Shown: piece after piece, positions 17,785 through 26,113 of the stretch
Layout: each line of letters starts with the position of its first letter
Numbering within the stretch: the stretch's first letter is position 1
DNA from: Lentisphaeria bacterium
GTDB lineage: Bacteria > Verrucomicrobiota > Lentisphaeria > Victivallales > UBA1829
DNA: 47,253 bases
NCBI GenBank assembly: GCA_017456495.1
Contig: JAFTJI010000166.1
Location: 1 to 47,253, forward strand
Direction: 5' to 3'
Program-made: the position numbers and the translations under genes
Notes under the pieces: model-generated
Database searches by the model: none
What the model was told of the DNA's origin: nothing
The model's input: the letters and a program-made list of their open reading frames with translations, nothing else

Positions 17785-17935
17785 AACAAAAAAAAGAACG
17801 AACGGCGGATGACGGGAATCAACAGAAAAATCATCTCCGTTACAATTCCTTCTGATCCGTTACCGTCCGTTTCCTCAGCAGATTTTTGATTTGTATGCAA
17901 TTTGTCCTCCGGCGCCGTCGTGTTTTGTTCCTCAA
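17785..17935. other. Non-coding stretch between repeat copy 2 and the small-peptide gene
   Basis: AT-rich, with several CCGT/ACGG blocks (for example CTCCGTTACAATTCC and CCGTTACCGTCCG) that loosely recall the arms of the inverted repeat at 2859-3012. On the minus strand the blocks AACGGACGG and CCGTCATCCGCCGTT could pair ahead of a run of eight T. This might terminate the small-peptide transcript, but the pairing is imperfect. No gene seen. Confidence 0.3.
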
Positions 17936-17941
17936 TTTATA

Positions 17942-18034
17942 TTACTCGAACATGTGAAAGTATGTTCTGACGATGCCGAGAACATAGAGCATACATCCGC
18001 CGATATAATTCAGCATTGAATAAGTCTCAAACAT
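17942..18034 (-). CDS. Possible 30-residue membrane peptide
   Basis: Short reading frame of 30 codons. The ATG is preceded by AAAGGA at eight bases, and a good promoter lies 36 bases further upstream (18070-18098). The peptide is hydrophobic in the middle (NYIGGCMLYVLGIV) with aromatic ends, so it could span the membrane once. I do not recognise a family. It is the only reading frame in the 770-base gap between 17476 and 18250 with both ribosome-binding site and promoter. The alternative is that the promoter makes a small RNA and the frame is chance. Confidence 0.4.
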   Translation of the reverse strand: MFETYSMLNYIGGCMLYVLGIVRTYFHMFE

Positions 18035-18069
18035 TTTTCATTCCTTTCTTGTTATTTTCTTCACCTATG

Positions 18070-18098
18070 TAGATACCAAAAATCAAAAAAACTGACAA
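18070..18098 (-). promoter_or_regulatory. Promoter of the small-peptide transcript
   Basis: Minus strand: -35 TTGTCA (18093-18098), 17-base spacer, -10 TATCTA (18070-18075). It points away from the MFS transporter promoter at 18150-18178, so this is a divergent promoter pair. Confidence 0.5.
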
Positions 18099-18149
18099 CA
18101 AAAAAAATAAAAATGTTAAAACTGCCATTTTTCATTTCTCACACCGGAC

Positions 18150-18178
18150 TTGAATTTCGGGCTGAGACAGTGTATATT
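18150..18178 (+). promoter_or_regulatory. Promoter of the MFS/GH28 operon
   Basis: -35 TTGAAT (18150-18155), 17-base spacer, -10 TATATT (18173-18178), about 70 bases before the MFS start. No obvious operator palindrome overlaps it. Confidence 0.6.
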
Positions 18179-18249
18179 ACATGTCTTTCAGAATTATGTA
18201 AAGGCAAGAGATTGCCTCTATTCACAACCAATTCTTATAAGGGAAAGAA

Positions 18250-19491
18250 ATGTCTCGCGAACCATTGAAATTCGGGCGTTATGATGTTGCATCATATTCA
18301 GCTTTCACCATGTACTCTGTCTGTTCTCTGGCGATTCCTTTGATGATTGTTGCCATGGGAAAAGATCTTGGATTCCCGCTGGATAAAGGCGGAATGTCTG
18401 CGGGCGGATTGCTCCATGCAGCGCGCTGTTCTCTCATGATCGCAGCACTCGTTCTGTGCAGTCTGATTGCCTCAAGGATCGGAAAACGCCTGACAATGGG
18501 ATTTTGTGTTCTGTTCTTCGGCGCGGGAATCACGGCTTGCGCCTTCAGTGTCAACTACTGGATGCTGCTGCCATGCCTGGTACTTGTCGGATTCGGAGAA
18601 GGGATCTGCGAGGGGATCGCAACACCGTTTATCCAGGATCTTCACTCTGATGCACCGGAGCGTTATGTCAATATCGGGCACGCTTTCTGGTCCGTCGGGA
18701 TCTTTGCAGCAGTGATTTTTGCAAGCGGACTTCTGGCACTCGGTGTTTCCTGGCGCACAATTCTCGGCGGGCTGGGCATACTCTCCATGATCTCATCCCT
18801 GTTCTTCCTCTGGAGAGAAAATCCGGAGAAGAAGTATCCGGAAACAGAGGATAAAATCGACCTGAAAGTTCTTTGGGATCGCACCTGTCTGATCGTAAAG
18901 CAGAAATGTTTCTGGCGGTGCTGCGGAGCCATGTTCTTCGGTGCCGGAGCAGAATTCGGACTGACTTTCTGGTCCGCAGCTTATATTGAATTGACCTTCA
19001 AGACCTCTGTGTTTGTTGCCGGTCTCGGAACAGGAGCCATTGCTGTCGGGATGTTCCTCGGCAGAACATTTTTCGGTTATATCGCCAGACCCGGACGGCT
19101 CCGCTATATCAACTTATTTGCCGCACTTGCAACGATCCCGCTGTCACTGGGTCTTGTTTTCCTGAAACCCGGAGTCATGCCGGATTGGGCAACGTTCACG
19201 ATTCTGTTCATCCTGCTGTTCCTCTGCGGTCTCGGGATCGCGCCTTACTGGCCCACAACTCAGGTGTTCGGCGTTCAGAAAATGCCGCATTGCGATTCCA
19301 CCCTGCTCTACATTTATTTCTCTGCGCTGGGCGTTCCCGGATGCGGTTTCTTCTCCTGGTTCATGGGCTTTATGGGCGACAGACTCGGAGACCTCCGGGC
19401 AACGATCCTGGTTGTTCCATGCAGTCTGCTGGTCTTCATCGGATTCACTCTTTACGAAGGTTGGCTTTCCCGGAGCAATAAAAAATGCTGA
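18250..19491 (+). CDS. Major facilitator superfamily transporter (sugar-permease-like)
   Basis: Inner-membrane secondary transporter of 413 residues with about 12 membrane spans. MFS landmarks are the basic loop SRIGKRL after span 2, the charged loop between halves (WRENPEKKYPETEDK), and glycine-rich GFGEGICEG and GTGAIAVGMFLGR helices. The layout resembles FucP-like permeases. Its stop overlaps the start of the GH28 gene by seven bases, so the two are translated from one message. That pairing suggests uptake of a short uronic-acid-containing oligosaccharide, but substrate is inference. Confidence 0.85.
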   Translation: MSREPLKFGRYDVASYSAFTMYSVCSLAIPLMIVAMGKDLGFPLDKGGMSAGGLLHAARCSLMIAALVLCSLIASRIGKRLTMGFCVLFFGAGITACAFSVNYWMLLPCLVLVGFGEGICEGIATPFIQDLHSDAPERYVNIGHAFWSVGIFAAVIFASGLLALGVSWRTILGGLGILSMISSLFFLWRENPEKKYPETEDKIDLKVLWDRTCLIVKQKCFWRCCGAMFFGAGAEFGLTFWSAAYIELTFKTSVFVAGLGTGAIAVGMFLGRTFFGYIARPGRLRYINLFAALATIPLSLGLVFLKPGVMPDWATFTILFILLFLCGLGIAPYWPTTQVFGVQKMPHCDSTLLYIYFSALGVPGCGFFSWFMGFMGDRLGDLRATILVVPCSLLVFIGFTLYEGWLSRSNKKC

Positions 19492-20855
19492 TATCCGCCA
19501 GAGAAACGGGAGCTGCCGGCGATGGCAGAACAGATGATTCTGCCGCCATAGCAAAAGCCATTGCCAAGCTGAAAGAGAACGGCGGCGGAACACTGCTCTT
19601 TGAACCGGGAACTTACTTATCCGGAACACAGAAACTGTGCAGCAATATAGAACTGCATCTGGCAAAAGGAGCAATTCTGAAAGCTCTCCCGGAAATCTCT
19701 GCGTATGAAAAAGATACTGCCGTTCCGGCTGCATCGCTGAAATATTATTTTCTGCATTTGGATCATGTAAAAAATGTTACGATTTCCGGAGAAGGAACCA
19801 TTGACGGCTCCGGTCCGGCTTTCTGGAAACGGGAGTATCTGGATCCCACGGTTCCGCCGCTGAAAGACGGGGAAGAGCCGCCTGATGAGATCCCGGATCA
19901 CCTCTGGCAATATTACGTTCTCGCTCCGAAGCAGGAAAGGATCGTCACGATCTACGCTTCCGGCTGTTCCGGGCTCACCTTGAAAGATTTCTCCATCAGA
20001 GATGCTGCAGCTTATACCGTCTGGCTCATCGGGAGCGAAAAAATAGTCATCAACAACATCAACGTCCACAACCGCCGGAGCGGACCGAACACAGATATCC
20101 TTGATATCGACTGCTGCCGGAATGTCCGGATCTCAAAATGCCGCCTTGCCGCCGGGGATGACTGCATTGCTCTCAAGAGCGATTCCAGCCGGACCGGAAC
20201 AGATTTTATTTGTGAAGATATCGTCGTCTCTGATTGCGATCTGACCTCTGCCACCTGCGGAATCAGACTCGGCTATGAGGGGGATGCCCCCATCCGGGAT
20301 TGCCGTTTTGAAAATCTGACGATCCACGACACCAGGACCGCGATTGATATGCTCTCTCTCAACACACCCTGCCCGTATGCCAAACTGGACAGCGGCACGC
20401 AGATTGAACGGATCAGTTTTCAGGATATCACGATGAAACATATCGGCAGAGCCTTTTTTCTGTGGGCGGGCTGCCAGCTGCCGGAAAAAGAATATAAAGG
20501 ATATATCAGAGATCTCACCTTTTCCGGGATCGAAGCAGAAGGCTGCGCAACCAGCTGGATCGGCACAGGAATACAAGGCGCGATCAGGAATATCTCTATG
20601 AAAAATGTATCTCTGAAAATCGCAGAGGACTTGGATATTGAACCGGAAGCGGATCCGTTGGCGGTTCCGAACATCTGGCAGGGCCAGCGCAGAGCGGGCG
20701 CGCTGGTTCTCCGGGGAATCGAAGGATTGAAAACCAAAGGGTTACAATGCCGGATCACCAACTCAGAAACGCCAGCCCTGCGCTGGAAAAATACAACGCA
20801 GTTCCATTTGAACGGCGAGGAACAGACTCCGGATGGAACTTTGCAAAAAGTTTAA
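19485..20855 (+). CDS. GH28-like (polygalacturonase family) glycoside hydrolase, probably cytoplasmic
   Basis: Right-handed beta-helix enzyme of glycoside hydrolase family 28, 456 residues. The N-terminal GAAGDGRTDDSAAI is the usual family opening. Catalytic-region motifs are NTD (202-204) and GDD (224-226, in AAGDDCIALKS). Where polygalacturonases have G-H-G this protein reads TCGIRLG (257-263), so the usual histidine is missing. No signal peptide is seen, so it should act in the cytoplasm on material imported by the MFS protein encoded just upstream. GGAG lies about 11 bases before the ATG. The substrate may not be plain homogalacturonan; a rhamnogalacturonan or other uronide is possible. 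Confidence 0.85.
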   Translation: MLISARETGAAGDGRTDDSAAIAKAIAKLKENGGGTLLFEPGTYLSGTQKLCSNIELHLAKGAILKALPEISAYEKDTAVPAASLKYYFLHLDHVKNVTISGEGTIDGSGPAFWKREYLDPTVPPLKDGEEPPDEIPDHLWQYYVLAPKQERIVTIYASGCSGLTLKDFSIRDAAAYTVWLIGSEKIVINNINVHNRRSGPNTDILDIDCCRNVRISKCRLAAGDDCIALKSDSSRTGTDFICEDIVVSDCDLTSATCGIRLGYEGDAPIRDCRFENLTIHDTRTAIDMLSLNTPCPYAKLDSGTQIERISFQDITMKHIGRAFFLWAGCQLPEKEYKGYIRDLTFSGIEAEGCATSWIGTGIQGAIRNISMKNVSLKIAEDLDIEPEADPLAVPNIWQGQRRAGALVLRGIEGLKTKGLQCRITNSETPALRWKNTTQFHLNGEEQTPDGTLQKV

Positions 20856-20930
20856 TCAGCCCGAACCTGATATTCCTAATAACGTTTCAGCAACACCAAT
20901 ATTTTATAACGATTTGATTTTCGAAATAAA

Positions 20931-20962
20931 AAAAGCTCCGGAGAACAGTCTGCGGAGCTTTT
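20931..20962. terminator. Bidirectional terminator between GH28 and the BASS gene
   Basis: AAAAGCTCCG, 12-base loop, CGGAGCTTTT: a 10-bp stem between convergent genes. Reading minus, the stem is followed by a T-rich run, giving a strong terminator for the BASS transporter. Reading plus, the tail CTTTTCAG is weaker. Confidence 0.75.
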
Positions 20963-20981
20963 CAGAAAATGCGGCAGAAAA

Positions 20982-21899
20982 TCACTCTTTCAGTTTTGCC
21001 GCCAGCAGGGAGTCGATCACTGCCTGCAAAGCATAAAACACCATACACGGAATGATGGCGGTACTGTTTCCTGCCCCGATGATCGCAAGCATTGTCAGAG
21101 CAATAGTCAAAGATTTTGAACCGGCAGTAAACATTGCACCGATCCGGTCAGCACGCTGCATTTTGAGCAGCTTTCCGCCGAAGAAGAAGATTGCAAGAAA
21201 AATCAGACGCAGCACGATCCCTGCCCCGATCGCAATCGCAAGAAGTTTCAAATCATAGGAAAGGAATTTATCTCTTGCACCGGAGAAGAAACCGAGAATC
21301 AGCAAAATCACACACGCAGAAGGGAGATATCCCGTCCACGCAGGAGATTTGAGCTTGGCAAACTTTTGAACAGCCCAGCCGATGAAGAACGGAAGCAGCA
21401 CAAGTAAAAGCAGATCCAGAAACATCCTGAGCGGATTGGTATCAACATCTGCATTCCCGGAGACACACCAGGAAATCACCAGCGGCATTGTAACAACACC
21501 GACAAGATTGTAGATCACTGTCATCATCATGGCAAGCAGAACATTTCCTCCGGCAGTTTCCGCCATAACGATCCCGCTGGAAAGTGTGGGAGGAACACAG
21601 GCAATGATGATCAGCCCCAGAATCGCAGCTTCATCCAGACGCAAAGCTCGTCCCAAGCCCAGTCCGATCAGCGGAGAAACAATCAATGAAATGATCCCGC
21701 ATACAAAAAAGTTCAGCAGAAATTTCCGGTCAAAATTCATCTCTCCAAACTTCGTACGCCATCCGCAAATCAAAAAGATGATCACAATAAACGGATTGGA
21801 ACCGATCACTTTTTTCATCCAGATTCCCACCGGCGGATAGAGAAATGAGATTACGATAGCCAAAACCATGCCAACTGGCAAGAACAATTTTTTGAACAT
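20982..21899 (-). CDS. Bile acid:sodium symporter (BASS) family transporter
   Basis: Inner-membrane sodium-coupled organic-anion transporter family, 305 residues, about ten membrane spans. The sequence around IIACVPPTLSSGIVMAETAG and the C-terminal GAMFTAGSKSLTIALTM match the SBF-like (YfeH/PF13593-type) branch. The start is set at 21899 and not at the longer frame start 21914. The ATG at 21914 is followed by AAGGAGAC, which is a ribosome-binding site placed correctly for 21899. It is divergent from the TPR gene with its own promoter. Substrate unknown. Confidence 0.88.
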   Translation of the reverse strand: MFKKLFLPVGMVLAIVISFLYPPVGIWMKKVIGSNPFIVIIFLICGWRTKFGEMNFDRKFLLNFFVCGIISLIVSPLIGLGLGRALRLDEAAILGLIIIACVPPTLSSGIVMAETAGGNVLLAMMMTVIYNLVGVVTMPLVISWCVSGNADVDTNPLRMFLDLLLLVLLPFFIGWAVQKFAKLKSPAWTGYLPSACVILLILGFFSGARDKFLSYDLKLLAIAIGAGIVLRLIFLAIFFFGGKLLKMQRADRIGAMFTAGSKSLTIALTMLAIIGAGNSTAIIPCMVFYALQAVIDSLLAAKLKE

Positions 21900-21936
21900 G
21901 AAAGTCTCCTTCATCAGCTGAAAATTAAAACTATTT

Positions 21937-21964
21937 AAAATACACCTTTTCTCCGTTTTTTCAA
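21937..21964 (-). promoter_or_regulatory. Promoter of the BASS transporter gene
   Basis: Minus strand: -35 TTGAAA (21959-21964), 16-base spacer, -10 TATTTT (21937-21942), 38 bases before the chosen start. Confidence 0.5.
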
Positions 21965-22059
21965 GGTTTAATTCCGTTTTCTTGTGCTATGATGACAAAA
22001 AAATCATATTCTGTGCACGTTCAAAAAGAAGAAAAAAACTATTTTCTGAAAGAAATGGC

Positions 22060-22087
22060 TTGATTTCTTTCTTATTTATGATATAGT
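22060..22087 (+). promoter_or_regulatory. Promoter of the TPR gene
   Basis: -35 TTGATT (22060-22065), 16-base spacer, -10 TATAGT (22082-22087), 48 bases before the ATG. Confidence 0.55.
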
Positions 22088-22134
22088 TACAGTGATTTAT
22101 TTTAAAGAAAAAATGCCGTGAGGAGAATGAGAAA

Positions 22135-23541
22135 ATGGCAATTGAGAAGAAAACCGTGGCAGAAGTTTCCCCCGGTGCACGCAACGTGTACCAGAAAGCA
22201 GCTTCTGTATTTGCCAAAAACAGCGTTGAGTACGCCATTGAATTATTGAAAAGCGTTGTTCAGAAAGAACCCGGATTTATCGAAGCAAGAAATATGTTGA
22301 GAGAAGCAGAACGCAGATATTCAGCATCTCTCGGCGGCTTTGCCCGTTTTATCGCCGGATTGAAACAGATGCCCCTCGTTACAAAAGGACGCTCCGTTCT
22401 CAAGAAAAATCCGGAACTTGCCCTCAGCTATGCGGAAGATGCTCTTGCTTACAACTTCCTTGCCAGAGGTCCGCTCACCCTCCTGGTCGATGCGGGAAAA
22501 GCATGTGAAGCTCCGTTCATCCAGATGGAAGGTCTCGAAGGGATCGTGGAACTGGATGACAAAAATGAAGCAAACATGAAGACTCTTGCAGAAGTTTATG
22601 AAGCAAACGGCGAAGGAGCAAAAGTGCTCCGCATCCGCCAGATGATCGCGGCAAAACATCCTGATTCTCTGGAAGCTCAGGCAAATCTCCGCGCAGCAGC
22701 TGCCCTTGCCTCTATGGAACAGAATAAAGCAAATGCCCGCAACAATGACCGCGGCGGCATGTATAAGAAGACCGATGCAACATCCGATCTCCTCCGTGAT
22801 GACAGAATTGTCCGCTCTGAAGAGGATATCCGCAAGATGATCGAATACTATGAAGGTTTGATCGCAAACGGCGATACCTCCATTGATAACCGCAGAAAAC
22901 TCGCGGAATTTTACCAGAGAGTCTCTGAATTCCAGAAGACTATCGACACCTATAACTGGATCGTGGAACGGTTGGGAACCCTCGACCCCAACATCGACAA
23001 AGCAATCGAATTCTGTACCATCCAGCTCAAAAAGCAGAAAATCGCAAAACTTCAGGAAGCTGGTGCCGGAGAAGACGAAATCAAAGCTGTCGAAGACGAA
23101 ATCAACGCATACCGTCTGGAACGCGCCGAAGACCGCATCCGGACTTATCCCAACGATACGCTTATCCGTTATGAAGCAGCTGTTGTTTACTGGGATCTCG
23201 GCAACGTGGAAAAAGCCCTGGAACAGTTCCAGCTCGCTCAGCGAAACCCGCATAAACGCCTCTATGCAATTGCATATCTCGGACGCTGCTTTGCTGCAAA
23301 AGAACAGTACGATATGGCGATTGAACAGTTCGAAAAAGCGGTCAAGGAAATGCCGACTATGGACGAAGCAAAGATGGAAACAGTTTACCATCTCGGGATT
23401 ACTTACGATACGATCGGAGAAGCCGAAAAAGCTCTCGCATGCTTCAAGGATATTTATGCTGTTAACGTTGGTTATGAAGACGTTGGAAAGCGTATTGATG
23501 ACTATTACGCCAAAAAGCGTGCGGAAAAACAAAAAGCCTGA
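22135..23541 (+). CDS. Tetratricopeptide-repeat protein
   Basis: A 468-residue soluble protein built mostly of helical repeats. Clear TPR-like units are at about 35-70 (ELLKSVVQKEPGFIEARNML), around 265-300, and in the C-terminal half. There VYWDLGNVEKALEQFQLA, YLGRCFAAKEQYDMAIEQFE and LGITYDTIGEAEKALACF are near-consensus TPRs. No signal peptide or membrane span. TPR arrays are protein-interaction scaffolds, and the partner cannot be read from sequence. GAGGAG lies nine bases upstream of the ATG. It is a single-gene unit with its own promoter and a strong terminator. Confidence 0.85.
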   Translation: MAIEKKTVAEVSPGARNVYQKAASVFAKNSVEYAIELLKSVVQKEPGFIEARNMLREAERRYSASLGGFARFIAGLKQMPLVTKGRSVLKKNPELALSYAEDALAYNFLARGPLTLLVDAGKACEAPFIQMEGLEGIVELDDKNEANMKTLAEVYEANGEGAKVLRIRQMIAAKHPDSLEAQANLRAAAALASMEQNKANARNNDRGGMYKKTDATSDLLRDDRIVRSEEDIRKMIEYYEGLIANGDTSIDNRRKLAEFYQRVSEFQKTIDTYNWIVERLGTLDPNIDKAIEFCTIQLKKQKIAKLQEAGAGEDEIKAVEDEINAYRLERAEDRIRTYPNDTLIRYEAAVVYWDLGNVEKALEQFQLAQRNPHKRLYAIAYLGRCFAAKEQYDMAIEQFEKAVKEMPTMDEAKMETVYHLGITYDTIGEAEKALACFKDIYAVNVGYEDVGKRIDDYYAKKRAEKQKA

Positions 23542-23555
23542 TCCGGCAATCATCC

Positions 23556-23590
23556 ATCCCCCGGAAAATTTTTCCCGGGGGATTTTTTTT
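23556..23590 (+). terminator. Terminator of the TPR gene
   Basis: ATCCCCCGG, short AT loop, CCGGGGGAT followed by a run of T: a classic intrinsic terminator starting 15 bases after the stop. Confidence 0.9.
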
Positions 23591-23696
23591 TACTTTTTTC
23601 TCCTTTTTTATTCATTCTGAACTTACAGCCTCCGGTGTCAAGTCCCTTTTCCCGGAAATGTCAAAAAAAGATTGCCTTTTTTTTTCAAAAACTTTC

Positions 23697-23725
23697 TTGC
23701 TTTTCCCGGGAACAAGACTTATATT
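23697..23725 (+). promoter_or_regulatory. Promoter of the nrdJ-mraY-fumC operon
   Basis: -35 TTGCTT (23697-23702), 17-base spacer, -10 TATATT (23720-23725), 64 bases before nrdJ. No NrdR-box pair or cobalamin riboswitch core is evident in this short leader. Confidence 0.6.
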
Positions 23726-23789
23726 GTCCCATGAGGATATTATAAAATTTTTATCAATAGAAGAACACTGAAAACTGAGGAAAGGCGAA

Positions 23790-26090
23790 ATGGGCGAACG
23801 TCAAATTTACGACATCGGCGGCGAAATCTGGAACCGGAAGTACAAGTATCATGGATCAGCAGAAATTCCGGCAGATATCACCCCGGACGACAGCTTCCGC
23901 CGCGTTGCCAAAGCAGCGGCATCAAAAGAAGCAAACAAAACCTACTGGGAAGAAAAATTCTATGAAGCAATGAAGGACTATAAGTTCCTTCCCGGCGGGC
24001 GTATCATTGCAAACGCAGGAACATCCCGCTCTGAAGTCACCATGTTCAACTGCTTTGTTATGAACAAGATCCCCGATTCCATCGAAGGGATTTTCGAAAC
24101 AGTGAAAGAGTCTGCGCTCACCCAGAAACAGGGCGGCGGTGTCGGATTCGACTTCTCTACGATCCGTCCCAAAGGAAACTCCATCAAGGGTTGTGAAGCA
24201 GCTGCTTCCGGTCCTCTCAGCTTCATGCAGGTCCTCGACTCCACCTGCCGTACCATCATGAGTGCCGGACAGCGTCGCGGAGCTCAGATGGGGATCATGC
24301 GCTGCGATCATCCCGATATCGAAGAATTTATCACCGCAAAACGGGAAAACGCTCAGCTGCAGATGTTCAACCTCTCAGTTGCCATCTCCGATGACTTCCT
24401 CAAAGCTGTTCGCGAAGGAGCTGACTGGCAGTTGAAATTTGACGGCAAAGTTTACAAGACCATCAAGGCTCAGGATCTGTGGGAACTCATCATGAAGTCC
24501 ACCTACAATTTCGCTGAACCCGGATTCATTCTCTTCGACCGTATCAACCGCATGAACAACCTCTGGTACTGCGAAGATATCCGTGCAACCAACCCCTGCG
24601 GCGAACAGCCCCTGCCCCCGTATGGCGCATGTCTCCTCGGTTCCGTCAACCTGACCCGGTTCGTCAAAAATCCGTTCGGAGATAACGCCGAAGTCGATTT
24701 CGATCTCCTGAAAGAAGTCGTTACTACGGCTGTCCGTCTGCTCGATAACGTCATCGACATCAGTCGTTATCCGCTGGAAGCTCAGAAGAAAGAAGCAATG
24801 TCAAAACGCCGTATGGGTATCGGAATCACCGGTCTCGCTGACATGTTCCTCTTCCTCAAGATTCGTTATGGTTCTGATGAGTCCATCGAACTTGCCCGCA
24901 AGATCATGCGTACCATCACTCACGCTGCTTACCGTTCCAGTATCGAACTCGGAAAAGAAAAAGGTGTCTTCAAGATGTTCGATGCAGAAAAGTATTGCGA
25001 AGGCAACTTCATCAAGACTCTGCCTGAAGATATCCGTGAAGATATCCGCAAGTACGGTCTCCGCAACTCTCACCTTACAAGTATTGCTCCCACAGGAACC
25101 ATCAGTCTGCTCGCCGGAAACGTCTCCAGCGGTCTGGAACCTGTCTTTGCATTCAGCTACACAAGAAAAGTCCGCAACGGAACCGATGCCGATGGAATTT
25201 CTGAATTTGATGTTGCAGATTACGCCTACGCAGAATACATCCGTAAGTTCAAAGATCACGAAACTCTTCCGGATTACTTCGTAGAAAGCTCTTCTGTCAC
25301 AGCTGATGAACACCTTAACATTCAGGCTGCTCTTCAGGAATTTGTCGACAGCTCCATCTCCAAGACCATCAATGTTCCGGCAGATTATCCCTATGAAGAC
25401 TTCAAGCAGATCTATATGAAGGCAGCTGAAAAGGGTCTCAAGGGCTGCACTACATTCCGTCCTTCCGAATTCTTCTCCGGCGTCCTCGTTAAGAAAGATG
25501 AAAAGAAAGAAGAGAAGAAAGAAGAAAAGCCGGCAGAAGTCAAGAAAGTGGAAACAGTGATCGTCCGCCCGACTCCCATCCGCCGTCCCAAAGAACTGGA
25601 AGGAACCACCTACAAGATCAAGACTCCGCTGGCAGCAGATGCGCTTTACGTTACAATCAACGACGTTGTTGAAGAAGACGGTCGCCGTCATCCCTACGAA
25701 GTCTTTATCAACACCAAGAACCTTCAATACTTCAGCTGGATCGTTGCAATGACCCGTCTGATTTCAGCCGTGTTCCGTCATGACCCTGCCCCGATCTTCC
25801 TTGTGGAAGAGCTCAAGAGCATTTATGACCCCAACGGCGGGTACTTCAGCGAAGGAACCTACATCCCCAGCCTTGCAGCTGATATCGGCAGAACCATTGA
25901 ACGCCACCTGGCAAAGATCGGTATTATTCATGGACAGAAAGCTGCCCCTGCAGCAGCTCCTGAAAAGAAAGCCGAACCTTCCCAGAAGGAAAACAACATG
26001 CTGATCTGCCCCCAGTGCAATGAAAAGAAACTGGTCATGCAGGAAAACTGTATGAAATGTCTCAGCTGCGGCTATGGAAAATGTTCCTGA
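23790..26090 (+). CDS. nrdJ: Adenosylcobalamin-dependent ribonucleotide reductase (class II)
   Basis: Makes deoxyribonucleotides using vitamin B12, independent of oxygen, in the cytoplasm. In 766 residues: N-terminal PGGRIIANAGT, MFNCFVMN (first active-site cysteine), QGGGVGFDFS, NPCGEQPLPPYGACLLGSVN (radical-site cysteine in NPCGE), and SIAPTGTISLLAGN. A charged Lys/Glu linker (KKDEKKEEKKEEK) follows at about 570. After it come a TSCPD-type domain and a C-terminal cysteine-rich tail (CPQC, CMKCLSCGYGKC) that can deliver electrons or bind zinc. GAGGAAAGG precedes the ATG. First gene of an operon with mraY and fumC. Confidence 0.93.
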   Translation: MGERQIYDIGGEIWNRKYKYHGSAEIPADITPDDSFRRVAKAAASKEANKTYWEEKFYEAMKDYKFLPGGRIIANAGTSRSEVTMFNCFVMNKIPDSIEGIFETVKESALTQKQGGGVGFDFSTIRPKGNSIKGCEAAASGPLSFMQVLDSTCRTIMSAGQRRGAQMGIMRCDHPDIEEFITAKRENAQLQMFNLSVAISDDFLKAVREGADWQLKFDGKVYKTIKAQDLWELIMKSTYNFAEPGFILFDRINRMNNLWYCEDIRATNPCGEQPLPPYGACLLGSVNLTRFVKNPFGDNAEVDFDLLKEVVTTAVRLLDNVIDISRYPLEAQKKEAMSKRRMGIGITGLADMFLFLKIRYGSDESIELARKIMRTITHAAYRSSIELGKEKGVFKMFDAEKYCEGNFIKTLPEDIREDIRKYGLRNSHLTSIAPTGTISLLAGNVSSGLEPVFAFSYTRKVRNGTDADGISEFDVADYAYAEYIRKFKDHETLPDYFVESSSVTADEHLNIQAALQEFVDSSISKTINVPADYPYEDFKQIYMKAAEKGLKGCTTFRPSEFFSGVLVKKDEKKEEKKEEKPAEVKKVETVIVRPTPIRRPKELEGTTYKIKTPLAADALYVTINDVVEEDGRRHPYEVFINTKNLQYFSWIVAMTRLISAVFRHDPAPIFLVEELKSIYDPNGGYFSEGTYIPSLAADIGRTIERHLAKIGIIHGQKAAPAAAPEKKAEPSQKENNMLICPQCNEKKLVMQENCMKCLSCGYGKCS

Positions 26091-26113
26091 TCCGCTGCCG
26101 GAGTTGATACAAT

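Noticed and set aside
17646-17900. 84-codon minus-strand frame across repeat copy 2
   Set aside because: It translates the interspersed repeat; a similar peptide arises from copy 3, so it is a repeat artefact rather than a gene.
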